A stretch of DNA of 28,576 nt, taken from the NCBI GenBank assembly GCA_910584125.1, contig CAJTXU010000005.1, positions 30,908 through 59,483 on the forward strand, written 5' to 3'. Below, in pieces: positions 7,491 through 16,357 of this stretch. The DNA comes from an uncultured Muribaculaceae bacterium. Lineage in GTDB: Bacteria; Bacteroidota; Bacteroidia; Bacteroidales; Muribaculaceae. Under the pieces are notes generated by a model, which worked only from the letters and a program-made list of their open reading frames with translations, did not search any database and had not been told where the DNA came from. The position numbers were made by a program, and so were the translations under genes. Every line of letters begins with the position of its first letter. Positions within the stretch are counted from its first letter, which is position 1.

Positions 7491-10400
7491 TTAGAACTTA
7501 ACGTTGAGCTGGAATGTATAAGTGCGTGCGGGCTGATAGAATGCGCCGCCCGAACCGATTGCATTGTCGATCGAAGATTGAACGTTGAGACCCTTTCGAG
7601 CAGTTGCGATGAACGCATTCTCCATCTGGAATCCGACACTGATGCCTTTGAGCTTGAGTGCGTCTGTCCACTTGGAGGGCAGGTCGTACGCAAGGTTAAT
7701 GTTCTTCAACGTAAGGAAGCTTGCGCTCACAAGATACTGTGACGAATAAGCCGTACTCATGGTGCTCGTCTGTGAGTTGAGCTGAGGAATACCACCTTTG
7801 TCGATGCGGTTGGGGCTGTCTTCGGTCATTCCTTCAGGAACACCGGACCAACCTTTCAATACGTCCTTGTGAAGCGCGGAGGCCGACTGCGATGAGAATC
7901 CCATCAGTTGGGCGTAGTTGGTATCATAGGTCTTACCGCCGAGGCTGTAGGTGAAGAGGACACCGAACTTAAGTCCCTTCCAAGCGACATTCGTTCCGAA
8001 TGATCCGTAAACGACCGGAAGAGAAGAACCTTTCAGCTTTCTACCTGCATACGAGGCATTATACGTATAGGGCACGCCATCTATCTCGACATATGATCCT
8101 TCGTCTTTTGCAGCCTGCAGCTGTGACTCCCAAAGTTCTTCATTATATTTGCGGCCACCGCCGTTTTGATAACTGTAGAAGTCGGGAGAATCGGGATTCA
8201 TAGCGTAAAGCGCGCGGCCATTCATCTGGTCAACACCGACGAACTCAGGAAGATACTGCTCGAACATGCTCTTACCCTGGAAAAGTTTCGAACTGGGAAG
8301 ATCCTTGTCGAAAGGAAGGCGCTTGATCTTATTGGTAACGAACGACGCATCAAGATTGAAATCCCAGGTCACGTTTGCGTTGCGGATGATGTCGACACCG
8401 AACTGGAGCTCCCAACCGTAGTTCTGCATCTCACCGATGTTGGTGAGGATGGAGGGATTGGCTCCGGAATTGTTCGGAGTTCCACCAGACCACGGCTTTA
8501 CGAGGCTATAGATGAGGTCGGCATTGCGTTTGTCAAAGAAACCGATGCTGAAGTTGAAGCGGTCGTTGAAGAGAGAACCCTCGAGGGCGACGTCAAACGA
8601 GTTGGTCGACTCCCATTTAAGATCGGGGGCAGCGAGCTGATCGAGACGAAGATTACCGGTCGATGACATCTGGAACAACGTCAGATAGTTTACATAGGAA
8701 CAAGCCTGATTGTTACCTACTGTACCATAGGCGGCACGGAGTTTCAGGTAGTTCAGCCAGTTTTCGGTAGCGGCCATGAATTTCTCCTTTGAGATAATCC
8801 AGCTTGCGCCGACCGACCAGAACGTACCCCAGCGGTTGTCTTTTGCGAACTGAGATGTACCGTCGCGGTTGATGGAGAATTCCGCAAAATATTTCTGGCC
8901 ATAGTTGTAACGGGCACGTCCGAGATACGACTCGGTAGTGTAACAGTTTATACCCTCAACGAATGCAGTGACCTCGTCAAAGTTTCCAACAGTATAATTG
9001 CCGGAAAGCTTCTGGCCGGCCGCACGGTAGAAAGCATAACCCACCTCGTTCTTGTAATTCTCGTGGTTGAGAAGCACGTCCACATGGTGCGCGCCATATT
9101 CATGGCTCCAGTTCAAAGCCTGAGCAAAGGTATAGTTGTAGTACTTGTCGTATTCCTGATCAAGACCTCCTACGCCTTTCTGCGAGCCTTCCTGATTATT
9201 CGAATATTCATTCAATGAAGAACGGCCTCGGTACATTCCACCGCGCAGAGTAAACTCAAACCCGTAAGGAAGAATGGCTGTACCATAGATGCTGCCATCC
9301 AAAGTAACCGAAGTATTTTCCCTCTTGTTCAGATATGTACCCTGAATAAGGTTGCTGCCCGAGTTCATACCCGTGCTGCCGTAAATCTTGGTGCCATCCG
9401 CATTGTATTCAATCTCTCCGTTCTCGTCGTGAGCGTAAATCGGACGAATAGGAGCGAAGAACATTGTCATGAAGGGATTGACAACAGCGTCGAGTTGGCT
9501 TGCGCTAACGTTTGCGATAGAACCCTTAGAATATGCACCAGAGAGGTTCATTCCGGCTTTGAAATAGCTTACCGGACGGAAATTCGCGGTCAAACGGCCT
9601 GTAAAACGCTTGAAGTCCGTCTCAATCACATAACCGCTCTGGTCAAGATAGCCCATCGACGCGAAGACGTCGAATTTCTCAGTGGCACCCGAAGCGTTCA
9701 GGTTGTATTCCTGACGGAAACCTGTGCGTGTCACAGCATCCCACCAATCCAGGTCATTGTAGCCGGGGAGCACTGCAACTCCAGGGGCGATGTGACCGTT
9801 CTCGTCAAAGATTCCCTGTGCGCTTACCGGTTCCCAGAGTCCTTCTGCGTTCTGAATTCCGTATATGTTGGTGTTCAGCATATAAGGAGTAGACATGATG
9901 GACCCTCTATGGGAAGCGATAGCATCTGCATACGGAATTTTGTCATTATAAACCGTACCGTTAGCGAATCCCATAAGAGAAGCTTCCATCCATTTGTCCG
10001 CGCCAAGACGGTCGTACAGAGGAAGAGCAAGGCCATATGCGCCCCAGTTCATCTGGACATTGACATCCACTCTACCCTGGCCCTTGGCACGCTTGGTAGT
10101 AATCAGGACTACGCCGTTGGCACCACGGCTACCGTAGAGGGCGCAGGAAGCGGCGTCCTTGAGGACCGACATAGACTCAACGTCGGCGGGGTTGATGTCG
10201 GCGATGTCTCCGTTATAGACAAGACCGTCGACAACGTAGAGAGGCTCCTGTGCGTTTCGATTGAACGAGTTGAAACCGCGGATGCGGATCTGGGGCGACG
10301 AGCCGGGATAGCCTGTCGAGCTGTTCACGCTCACACCGGGGGCGCTACCCTCGAGGGCTGTCATGACGTTGGTCACGGGGCGGTCCTCGATTTCCTTGGC

Positions 10401-10772
10401 GCCGACGACTGCCACCGAACCGGTCAGAGACTCTTTGTTGGCCGTACCGTAGGCGACGACAACGACGTCGTCAAGGTTGGTCGATGATGAGGCGAGGTTG
10501 ACCACCATCTTGTCGTGGAGAGCGACTGTCTGCTCCTTGTAGCCCACGTAGCTCACCTTGACAGACTTCACGCCTGCCGGAACGGTGATGGTAAAGTTGC
10601 CGTCAACGTCGGTGGCAGTTCCCTGTCCGCCGCCGATAGGCATGACTGTGGCGCCGATCAGCGGCTCGTTGTTGCCGGCGTCGACTACTGATCCGCTATA
10701 TGTCCGGGTCTGGGCCGAAAGACTCCAGCTGACCGCACAAAGCGTCATCAAGATTAAAAAGAGTTTTCTCAT
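7491..10772 (-). CDS. SusC/RagA family TonB-dependent outer-membrane transporter
   Basis: The protein has 1093 residues. A signal peptide (about 1-20) is followed by a carboxypeptidase-D-like domain (about 24-108, 'SGSVVDAGNNEPLIGATVM ... VSYVGYKEQTV'), then a plug domain with 'LTGSVAVVGAKEIEDRPVTN', 'IRIRGFNS' and 'EPLYVVDGLV', and a 22-strand barrel ending 'ARTYTFQLNVKF' with a terminal aromatic residue. It imports ligands handed over by SusD, driven by TonB. There is no N-terminal FecR-interaction (STN) domain, so it is not the type that signals directly to an anti-sigma factor. No hybrid two-component or sigma/anti-sigma gene is in the window. The upstream promoter match is strong. Confidence 0.96.
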   Translation of the reverse strand: MRKLFLILMTLCAVSWSLSAQTRTYSGSVVDAGNNEPLIGATVMPIGGGQGTATDVDGNFTITVPAGVKSVKVSYVGYKEQTVALHDKMVVNLASSSTNLDDVVVVAYGTANKESLTGSVAVVGAKEIEDRPVTNVMTALEGSAPGVSVNSSTGYPGSSPQIRIRGFNSFNRNAQEPLYVVDGLVYNGDIADINPADVESMSVLKDAASCALYGSRGANGVVLITTKRAKGQGRVDVNVQMNWGAYGLALPLYDRLGADKWMEASLMGFANGTVYNDKIPYADAIASHRGSIMSTPYMLNTNIYGIQNAEGLWEPVSAQGIFDENGHIAPGVAVLPGYNDLDWWDAVTRTGFRQEYNLNASGATEKFDVFASMGYLDQSGYVIETDFKRFTGRLTANFRPVSYFKAGMNLSGAYSKGSIANVSASQLDAVVNPFMTMFFAPIRPIYAHDENGEIEYNADGTKIYGSTGMNSGSNLIQGTYLNKRENTSVTLDGSIYGTAILPYGFEFTLRGGMYRGRSSLNEYSNNQEGSQKGVGGLDQEYDKYYNYTFAQALNWSHEYGAHHVDVLLNHENYKNEVGYAFYRAAGQKLSGNYTVGNFDEVTAFVEGINCYTTESYLGRARYNYGQKYFAEFSINRDGTSQFAKDNRWGTFWSVGASWIISKEKFMAATENWLNYLKLRAAYGTVGNNQACSYVNYLTLFQMSSTGNLRLDQLAAPDLKWESTNSFDVALEGSLFNDRFNFSIGFFDKRNADLIYSLVKPWSGGTPNNSGANPSILTNIGEMQNYGWELQFGVDIIRNANVTWDFNLDASFVTNKIKRLPFDKDLPSSKLFQGKSMFEQYLPEFVGVDQMNGRALYAMNPDSPDFYSYQNGGGRKYNEELWESQLQAAKDEGSYVEIDGVPYTYNASYAGRKLKGSSLPVVYGSFGTNVAWKGLKFGVLFTYSLGGKTYDTNYAQLMGFSSQSASALHKDVLKGWSGVPEGMTEDSPNRIDKGGIPQLNSQTSTMSTAYSSQYLVSASFLTLKNINLAYDLPSKWTDALKLKGISVGFQMENAFIATARKGLNVQSSIDNAIGSGGAFYQPARTYTFQLNVKF

Positions 10773-10922
10773 ACCTTAATAAGTTAGATAAGTTATTAAT
10801 GTTTTCTGTTTTATCGAGAGATTCAACCTTTAGTCTTCAATTGGAAACCGACGATTCAACCGTCCTGCCGACGCCTTCGAGCGCGCCGCCGCGTCTGTTA
10901 AAAAGTCTGCAATTGTTTTAAC
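10773..10922 (-). other. SusC mRNA leader with a GC-rich hairpin segment
   Basis: About 150 nt lie between the predicted start near 10922 and the SusC ATG. The centre (about 10840-10905) is GC-rich inside AT-rich flanks. It can fold as GACGC...GCGTC and, separately, as GACG-GTTGAAT-CGTC. The 9-mer GGTTGAATC occurs twice in this leader on the minus strand. No coding sequence is convincing. Control of SusC translation or transcription by this leader is only a possibility. Confidence 0.45.
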
Positions 10923-10928
10923 TAAATG

Positions 10929-10960
10929 CAAATTTAAAATTTTATAACATAATATCCAAA
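10929..10960 (-). promoter_or_regulatory. Bacteroidota-type promoter for susCD
   Basis: The minus strand has TTTG (10960-10957), 20 nt, then TAAATTTG (10936-10929), an exact match to the TTTG/TAnnTTTG consensus. The 10773-11135 gap thus holds this promoter, the SusC leader and the terminator of the upstream gld run, and no gene that I can support. Confidence 0.8.
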
Positions 10961-11060
10961 TCTTGGAGTGATTTTTAACAAACAAATTTTCGATTTTATT
11001 TTTCGACATTCCGCGGTGTCCTGGCAAAAGTTTGCACGTATGGGTTATAATATGAAAAGA

Positions 11061-11090
11061 AAAACCACTTTACCGTAACAAAGTGGTTTT
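11061..11090 (-). terminator. Terminator at the end of the gld/por run
   Basis: A perfect 11-bp stem (AAAACCACTTT and its complement) closes on an 8-nt loop. On the minus strand it is followed by TTTTTCTTTTC. It lies 45 nt past the gldN stop and closes the T9SS transcript before the susCD promoter. Confidence 0.9.
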
Positions 11091-11135
11091 CTAAATATCA
11101 ATATTTGCGGGTGTCCGGGCCGCGTGGCTGTCAAA

Positions 11136-12266
11136 TTATTTTTTTCGGCGGCGCACGGATTTAGCGGCGTTGCTGTTCGGGCCCGACGAATTGCCTCCGC
11201 CCGACGAGACCTTGGGCTTGCGGTTGGCGCGCTTGCGCGTGCTCTTGCGGGCCTTGGACTTCTTGGTCTCGGTGACCTTGTCGCTCACAACTGTGCGGTC
11301 GGGGATGGTGTCGCCCTCGGCTATGGCCTTGGCGATGGCCTCCTCGCGCTCTTTCTGCTCAAGGTATTCCTCGCGAGTCGGCACCCACATGTCCTTGCCG
11401 TAGTTGCGCAGACGGTTGTCGATGCTGTCCTGGGCGCGGGCCAGGTCGTCAGGGTCGGGATACATCTGCATCATCGACAGGTTGCGAAGGTTGCGCGTCT
11501 TGTAGATGTCGCCCTTGTACATGCCGAGGTTGAAGTAGTCGTCGATCGAATACTGCGCCAGGTTGTTGTCGTCGGAAAGGAAGACGTACTGCTGGGCGAG
11601 GTGCGGGCGGATCTGGTCGTATTTGACCCAGAACATCGGGTATTTCGCCTCGCCGCCGAAATCGCTCGAACGGTTCAGCACGGGGCAGATGGCCACGACT
11701 CGCGTCTTCATGCGGTTGGAGCGGCGGTCGAACTCCCATTTCTCAAGGATGTAGTAGTTGAGCACCTGGCCCGTGGGGACGTCGGCCTCCTCGATGACAT
11801 ATTTGGGATTGCGCTCGGTGCTCCCCTTGCCCTGCTGGTAGTAGATGCCGAAGCGGTCGAGCATCTCGGCGACGTTGACCTTGTACTCGTCGGTGAAGAC
11901 CTCGCGGCCGTCTAGATATTCATAGGCCGGGAGCTTGCCGTCGACAACGAGGCCGAGTATGATGCGGAACAGGTTCTTCTGGCCGTCGACCACATCCTCC
12001 GGATAATAGAGGGGAGTGTTCTCGGGCTTGGTGAGGTCGAGCTGCCGGTAAATCTCGCGCATATACGACAGATCGGCGTCGTGGGGCTCCTTCTGGGTGA
12101 AGAAACCCTGCATACGGTCGGTGACGCCGGTCTCCGACGCGTTCTTCGCCTTCTTGTCGCGGTCGGTGCGCTTGCGGACACCGCCCGCATTCTCGACCTG
12201 TGCCACACCGGCCGCTGCGATTCCGGCCGCAGCGGCAAGCAATAATATTTTGCGATAGAATTTCAT
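11136..12266 (-). CDS. gldN: T9SS periplasmic ring protein GldN/PorN
   Basis: The 376-residue protein has a signal peptide (cleavage near 'GVAQ') and a GldN core of about residues 50-300: 'MREIYRQLDLTKPENTPLYY', 'LFRIILGLVVDGKLPAYEY', 'YYILEKWEFDRR' and 'PMFWVKYDQIRPHLAQQYVF'. GldN/PorN associates with the lipoprotein GldK in a large ring under the outer membrane that couples the GldLM motor to the translocon. The last about 60 residues are very basic and Ser/Gly-rich ('KKSKARKSTRKRANRKPK'), an extension probably outside the conserved fold. It starts 6 nt after gldM and is the last gene before a strong terminator. Confidence 0.95.
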   Translation of the reverse strand: MKFYRKILLLAAAAGIAAAGVAQVENAGGVRKRTDRDKKAKNASETGVTDRMQGFFTQKEPHDADLSYMREIYRQLDLTKPENTPLYYPEDVVDGQKNLFRIILGLVVDGKLPAYEYLDGREVFTDEYKVNVAEMLDRFGIYYQQGKGSTERNPKYVIEEADVPTGQVLNYYILEKWEFDRRSNRMKTRVVAICPVLNRSSDFGGEAKYPMFWVKYDQIRPHLAQQYVFLSDDNNLAQYSIDDYFNLGMYKGDIYKTRNLRNLSMMQMYPDPDDLARAQDSIDNRLRNYGKDMWVPTREEYLEQKEREEAIAKAIAEGDTIPDRTVVSDKVTETKKSKARKSTRKRANRKPKVSSGGGNSSGPNSNAAKSVRRRKK

Positions 12267-12272
12267 ACGTGT

Positions 12273-13850
12273 TTAGTTCAGGGCGACCTCCATCGGGGAT
12301 ATGTCGCGGGTGATGCCGTCTGGGCCTTTGGCCTTGACGTTTGATATGAAGAAGTTCCGGCCCGGCTTGAGGCGTTTGAACTGCTCGCGCTGGCGGGCCG
12401 AGAAACGTGCGCCGTCGGATATCTCGGGGATGGCGTTGCCCATCTGGTCGTAGAAGACGGTCGAGAACGACACCACCTGATAGGATACGTTGAGGATATC
12501 GTCGTCGATGGCGGCTCCGAGCCCGTCGGCGGCCATGAGGGCTGCCTTGGAGATCCGCTTGGGGGCGCCTTTGTAGTGAACGGTGTTTCCGGCTCCGTCC
12601 TTGACGGGGAGGTAGACCGTCGGATCGGGGAGCTTACGCACTCGGAAGGTCATGGAGCCGACGCTCATCGAGCGGCCCTCGAGCTGGGCGGTGACAGAGA
12701 TCACGGCCTCAGAGCCGACCTTGCCGGGATGCGCCACCCAAAGGTCGCCGTTGCGGGTCAGCGTACCGTTGGTCATCGTGGCCTGCACGGCGTTCATCGG
12801 CACTCCGGGCACGGAGATGCTGATCGGGTTGGCGATGCCGGCGTATAGGACGTTCATCATTGTCGGCGAGATTGTCGCCATAGGCTCGATCACGGTGTAT
12901 GACGACTTGAACGGATGGCGAGCCAGCGAACCGTCGCCGCGTGCCACCTCTATGTAGCCGGAGAAGTCGTGGGTGCCGACCGATCCGGGCACGAACTCGT
13001 AGAGACCGCGGGGATTCGACAGGCGGGCGCCGTTGATGTATATCGCCGGGCGCTGGGTGGTGTCGATGGCTGCCAGCACGATGTTGGCCGAATACTTGCC
13101 GCCGCGGATTATCATGTTGGAGTTGGGTATGACGTAGGCGTTGAGCTCGTTGACGCGCACATCGCCGATATCGACATTGGTGATGAGGTTCGACAGCGCC
13201 TCAGACTCGGCCTGACGGATGTCGTTCTGCAGCTTCGTGAGCAGGGTCACGGCAGCGACGGCCGGCATGTTCTCGAACATCTTCTGCTCCCAGGTGACGG
13301 GGCCGACGGTGCCGCGGGCGGCGGTCACCTTGGTCGACAGCATCTCCAGCACCGAGGCCTTCTTGGTTGAGTCGGAGATGAGCGTCGTGACATAAGAGCG
13401 GAAGGCGTCGAGGTCGCCGCGCAGCTTCTTGCCCCGCTGGGTGGCGGGGTTGAGCATCGTGACCGAAGCGGCCTCGAGGTCGTCGTTGTTTCGGATGTCG
13501 CGATAATCGCCCTTCTCGCCGTCGGCCGCGCGGGCTATGGCCGTCTTGAGCGTCTCTATCTCATTATATATAGCCTCCGACTTGCCGCGGAGCTCCTTGC
13601 CCCGGGCGTACCATTCGGCCGCCTTCTCGGGGTTGCGGTTGTAGATATCCTCGAGATATCGGAACTGCACCTCGTTGCGGGCCGACATGTTGCGGTTGGT
13701 GCGCTGGATTCCGTCCTGCACCTGGCTGAAGCCGTTGAGCACGTCGCTCGAGACGTTGAGGGCGAGCATAGCGGTGAGGACGATATACATGAGGTTGATC
13801 ATCCTCTGGCGCGGCGACATGCGCGCCACATTGTTGCCACCACCTGCCAT
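12273..13850 (-). CDS. gldM: T9SS motor protein GldM/PorM
   Basis: The 525-residue protein has the near-invariant GldM start: 'MSPRQRMINLMYIVLTAMLALNVSSDVL', a single inner-membrane helix (about 19-39). A periplasmic helical region follows (about 45-220, with coiled-coil character), then Ig-like beta domains to the end. GldM and GldL make the proton-driven rotary unit of the T9SS; the long periplasmic part reaches the GldK/GldN ring. No residues appear to be missing and the length is usual for the family. The gene starts 2 nt after gldL and 6 nt before gldN, so translation is probably coupled. Confidence 0.97.
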   Translation of the reverse strand: MAGGGNNVARMSPRQRMINLMYIVLTAMLALNVSSDVLNGFSQVQDGIQRTNRNMSARNEVQFRYLEDIYNRNPEKAAEWYARGKELRGKSEAIYNEIETLKTAIARAADGEKGDYRDIRNNDDLEAASVTMLNPATQRGKKLRGDLDAFRSYVTTLISDSTKKASVLEMLSTKVTAARGTVGPVTWEQKMFENMPAVAAVTLLTKLQNDIRQAESEALSNLITNVDIGDVRVNELNAYVIPNSNMIIRGGKYSANIVLAAIDTTQRPAIYINGARLSNPRGLYEFVPGSVGTHDFSGYIEVARGDGSLARHPFKSSYTVIEPMATISPTMMNVLYAGIANPISISVPGVPMNAVQATMTNGTLTRNGDLWVAHPGKVGSEAVISVTAQLEGRSMSVGSMTFRVRKLPDPTVYLPVKDGAGNTVHYKGAPKRISKAALMAADGLGAAIDDDILNVSYQVVSFSTVFYDQMGNAIPEISDGARFSARQREQFKRLKPGRNFFISNVKAKGPDGITRDISPMEVALN

Positions 13851-13852
13851 GC

Positions 13853-14797
13853 CTATGAATTCTGGGTGTTAACCGACTCGTCGAAAGGATTGACCGTCTG
13901 GGCGGCGCCTGCGGCCGCCGCGCCCATCATCGGGTTGGCCATGTTGATGGTCATGGCGGTGATCATCTTCTCGTAGACGGAGTTGAGCTGCTTCATGTAG
14001 CGTGCCATCTTCTCGGTCTCCTCGCAGTAGCGCGAGGACTCGTTGGCAGCCTTGTCGTACATGTCGCGTATGTCCTTGAGGCCGCGGTTGACGCGGTCGA
14101 TCGACTCAAGCTGCGAGCTGATGCTCTTGAGCTGGATCTCGTAGATGGTATTGAGGCCGGCGATGTTACGGTTGAGGCTCTCCATCTGCGAGACGTATCC
14201 CTGCGAGTTGGCCGAGACGGTCTCGGAGTTCTCGGTGATTGCCTGATAAGAGCCGAGCAGCGTGCGGGTGACGTTGTTGAGGGCCTCGGTGGTCTCGTTG
14301 AGGCGGGCCATCTGTTCGGCGATGCCCTGCATCTGCTCGAGATATGAGGCGGAAGCGTCGGCGAGGTCGGCCGTGGCTGAGAGCTGGGCCGAGGGGTCGG
14401 CCACGACACCGGCGGCCACCACGGGCGGGGTCACACCGGCCTGAAGGGCGTAAGGCTCGCCGTCGGCCTCGACGGGGACGCCGTTGACCACCACTTCCCC
14501 GCCGCCGGTGAAGTCGGGGCGGTCGTCGGGGTTCTTGCTGTCGAGCACGGGGAAGACGTCCTCCCACGCATATTCGCGCGGCGGGCGGTCGAAGGCCGTG
14601 AGGATGAACATGGCGATCTCGGTGCCCATGCCGATGCAGAGCAGCGTGCTGCCGCCGGGCAGGTGGAGGATCTTGAACAGCGCGCCCCAGATGACGATAG
14701 CCGCACCGATCGAGTATGCGAAGTTGAAGAAGCGCTGCCCTTTCTCTCCGTGGAGGAAGCGCTCTATGCCGTTGGCGTATTTACGAATTTTTACCAT
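13853..14797 (-). CDS. gldL: T9SS motor protein GldL/PorL
   Basis: The 314-residue protein has two membrane helices in the first 70 residues ('FFNFAYSIGAAIVIWGALFK' and 'TLLCIGMGTEIAMFILTAF'), with Lys42 at the end of the first and Glu60 inside the second. The intramembrane Glu corresponds to the conserved acidic residue needed for proton use in GldL. Residues about 150-270 form a long cytoplasmic helical/coiled-coil region. Pro/Gly/Ala-rich sequence (about 95-135) links the two. It belongs to the gldKLMN unit: 64 nt after gldK and 2 nt before gldM. Confidence 0.96.
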   Translation of the reverse strand: MVKIRKYANGIERFLHGEKGQRFFNFAYSIGAAIVIWGALFKILHLPGGSTLLCIGMGTEIAMFILTAFDRPPREYAWEDVFPVLDSKNPDDRPDFTGGGEVVVNGVPVEADGEPYALQAGVTPPVVAAGVVADPSAQLSATADLADASASYLEQMQGIAEQMARLNETTEALNNVTRTLLGSYQAITENSETVSANSQGYVSQMESLNRNIAGLNTIYEIQLKSISSQLESIDRVNRGLKDIRDMYDKAANESSRYCEETEKMARYMKQLNSVYEKMITAMTINMANPMMGAAAAGAAQTVNPFDESVNTQNS

Positions 14798-14861
14798 TTT
14801 CGGTTGGTTTGTAGGGTTGTCGATGCCGCTGGCTTACACCCGGCGACCTGCTTGATGGTGA

Positions 14862-16352
14862 TTATTTGGCTTTCTTCTTGTTACCCCTCGCGAATCCGAT
14901 CTGCGAGCGGACGCAGCGGAAGCCTATGTACGAGCGCTGTTCGTTCTGATACTCCCACTGGCGGAGGTCGGAACGTATGTTCTGCGCGGCGTCCTTCCAC
15001 GAGCCTCCGCGCACGATCTTGCGCTTCATCTTGTAGGGGTCTTCCTTGGCGGCGTCGTAGCGGTATTCGGGGTTGAGGTCAGACGTGAGGCGGTCGACGC
15101 TCTCGGCATACGCGGTAGAGGTCCACTCGGATACGTTTCCGGCCATGTCGTAGAGACCGAAGTCGTTGGGCTTGAATGTCCCGACCTGCGAGGTGATGAC
15201 GTGTCCGTCGCGGACGAAGTCTCCGTCGCGCGGCTTGAAGTTGGCGTAGAAGCAACCGCGCTCGTCCATGGGCAGCGTCTCCTCCCAGGGGAAGGCGCTC
15301 TCGGAGTTTCCGGCGCGGGCGGCATATTCCCATTCGGCCTCGGTGGGGAGGCGGTATGGCTCGACATAAATCCCCTCCTTGCCGAGCGAGCGGCGCAGAT
15401 AGTCGGTGCGCCAGTTGGCGAAGGCGTTAGCCTGCTCCCAGCTGACGCCGACGACGGGATACTCGTTATAACCGGCGTGTGAGAAATACATGCGGGTATA
15501 GGGCTCGTTGTATGCGTTCTCGAAGTCGTTGATCCAGGCCGTCGTGTCGGGATAGACGTTCACTATATATGTGTTGAGGAAGTCGTAGTCGCCGGTAAGG
15601 GGGCGGGTGACTGTCTCGCGGACTATGCGGCCCTCCTCGGTGAGGTAGGCGGTGTCTTTGGAGATGATGGGGAGGTCGGTGGGCGTCGGGAGGTCGGTGT
15701 TGTACTCGCGGCGCTCGGCGTCGACGCGGTTGCGGCGGCGCGCGGCCTCGGTATGGTTGTAGATCTCATACCGGTAGTTCATCTGCGTGGGGTCGAGCTC
15801 GCGCTGGCCGGTGATGGGGTTGGTGCGGTAGACGCTCTGGATGGCACGCTCCTCGTCTTCGTTGGGGTTGCGCCAGGGTATGGCCTTGTTCCAGTTGAGG
15901 TAAGGCTTGATGGGGTTTCCGTCGCGGTCTTCCTCAATCTTGAAGGCCTCGTTGCCGCCGTATGCGGGGTCGGCGAGGCGCTCGCGGATGATGGAGTCGC
16001 GCACCCAGAAGACGAACTGCTTGTATTTGGAGTTGGTGATCTCGGTCTCGTCCATCCAGAAGGAGTCGATCGAGACTCCGCGGGCGTTCTTGCGGATTCC
16101 GGCCACGGAGTCGTCGGCGGCGGGGCCCATGGCTATGGAGCCTCGGTCGATTAGCACCATGCCGTAGGGAGTCGGCTCGGCGAACGATGCGCCTCCGACA
16201 CCGACCACCTCGCCGCCAGCGCTGCTGCGGCGGGCGCCGGCACACGATGCGAACAGCACCGCCAGCACGGCGAACGTGGCGCCGAGAGCCGCGAGGCGGC
16301 GTGCGCCCCGGGTGCGGTAATATGACGTCTTGAGTCTTTTCATCTTTATCAT
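14862..16352 (-). CDS. gldK: T9SS ring lipoprotein GldK/PorK
   Basis: The 496-residue protein starts with a lipoprotein signal (lipobox LFASC, Cys37). A formylglycine-generating-enzyme/sulfatase-modifying-factor-like fold follows: 'GMVLIDRGSIAMGPAADDS', 'SFWMDETEITNSKYKQF', 'YPVVGVSWEQANAFANWRT', 'YRLPTEAEWEYAARAG', 'DMAGNVSEWT', 'IVRGGSWKDAAQNIRSDLR' and 'YIGFRCVRS'. In GldK this fold is structural, not enzymatic, and the lipoprotein anchors the GldK/GldN ring to the outer membrane. The ATG at 16352 or the one 9 nt inside it (16343) could be the start. It begins 5 nt after porP and leads the gldKLMN set. Confidence 0.96.
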   Translation of the reverse strand: MIKMKRLKTSYYRTRGARRLAALGATFAVLAVLFASCAGARRSSAGGEVVGVGGASFAEPTPYGMVLIDRGSIAMGPAADDSVAGIRKNARGVSIDSFWMDETEITNSKYKQFVFWVRDSIIRERLADPAYGGNEAFKIEEDRDGNPIKPYLNWNKAIPWRNPNEDEERAIQSVYRTNPITGQRELDPTQMNYRYEIYNHTEAARRRNRVDAERREYNTDLPTPTDLPIISKDTAYLTEEGRIVRETVTRPLTGDYDFLNTYIVNVYPDTTAWINDFENAYNEPYTRMYFSHAGYNEYPVVGVSWEQANAFANWRTDYLRRSLGKEGIYVEPYRLPTEAEWEYAARAGNSESAFPWEETLPMDERGCFYANFKPRDGDFVRDGHVITSQVGTFKPNDFGLYDMAGNVSEWTSTAYAESVDRLTSDLNPEYRYDAAKEDPYKMKRKIVRGGSWKDAAQNIRSDLRQWEYQNEQRSYIGFRCVRSQIGFARGNKKKAK

Positions 16353-16357
16353 TGTCG

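Noticed and set aside
10830..11027. 65-residue minus-strand ORF upstream of susC
   Set aside because: It contains the predicted susC promoter, has no family resemblance, and the region is better explained as promoter and leader.
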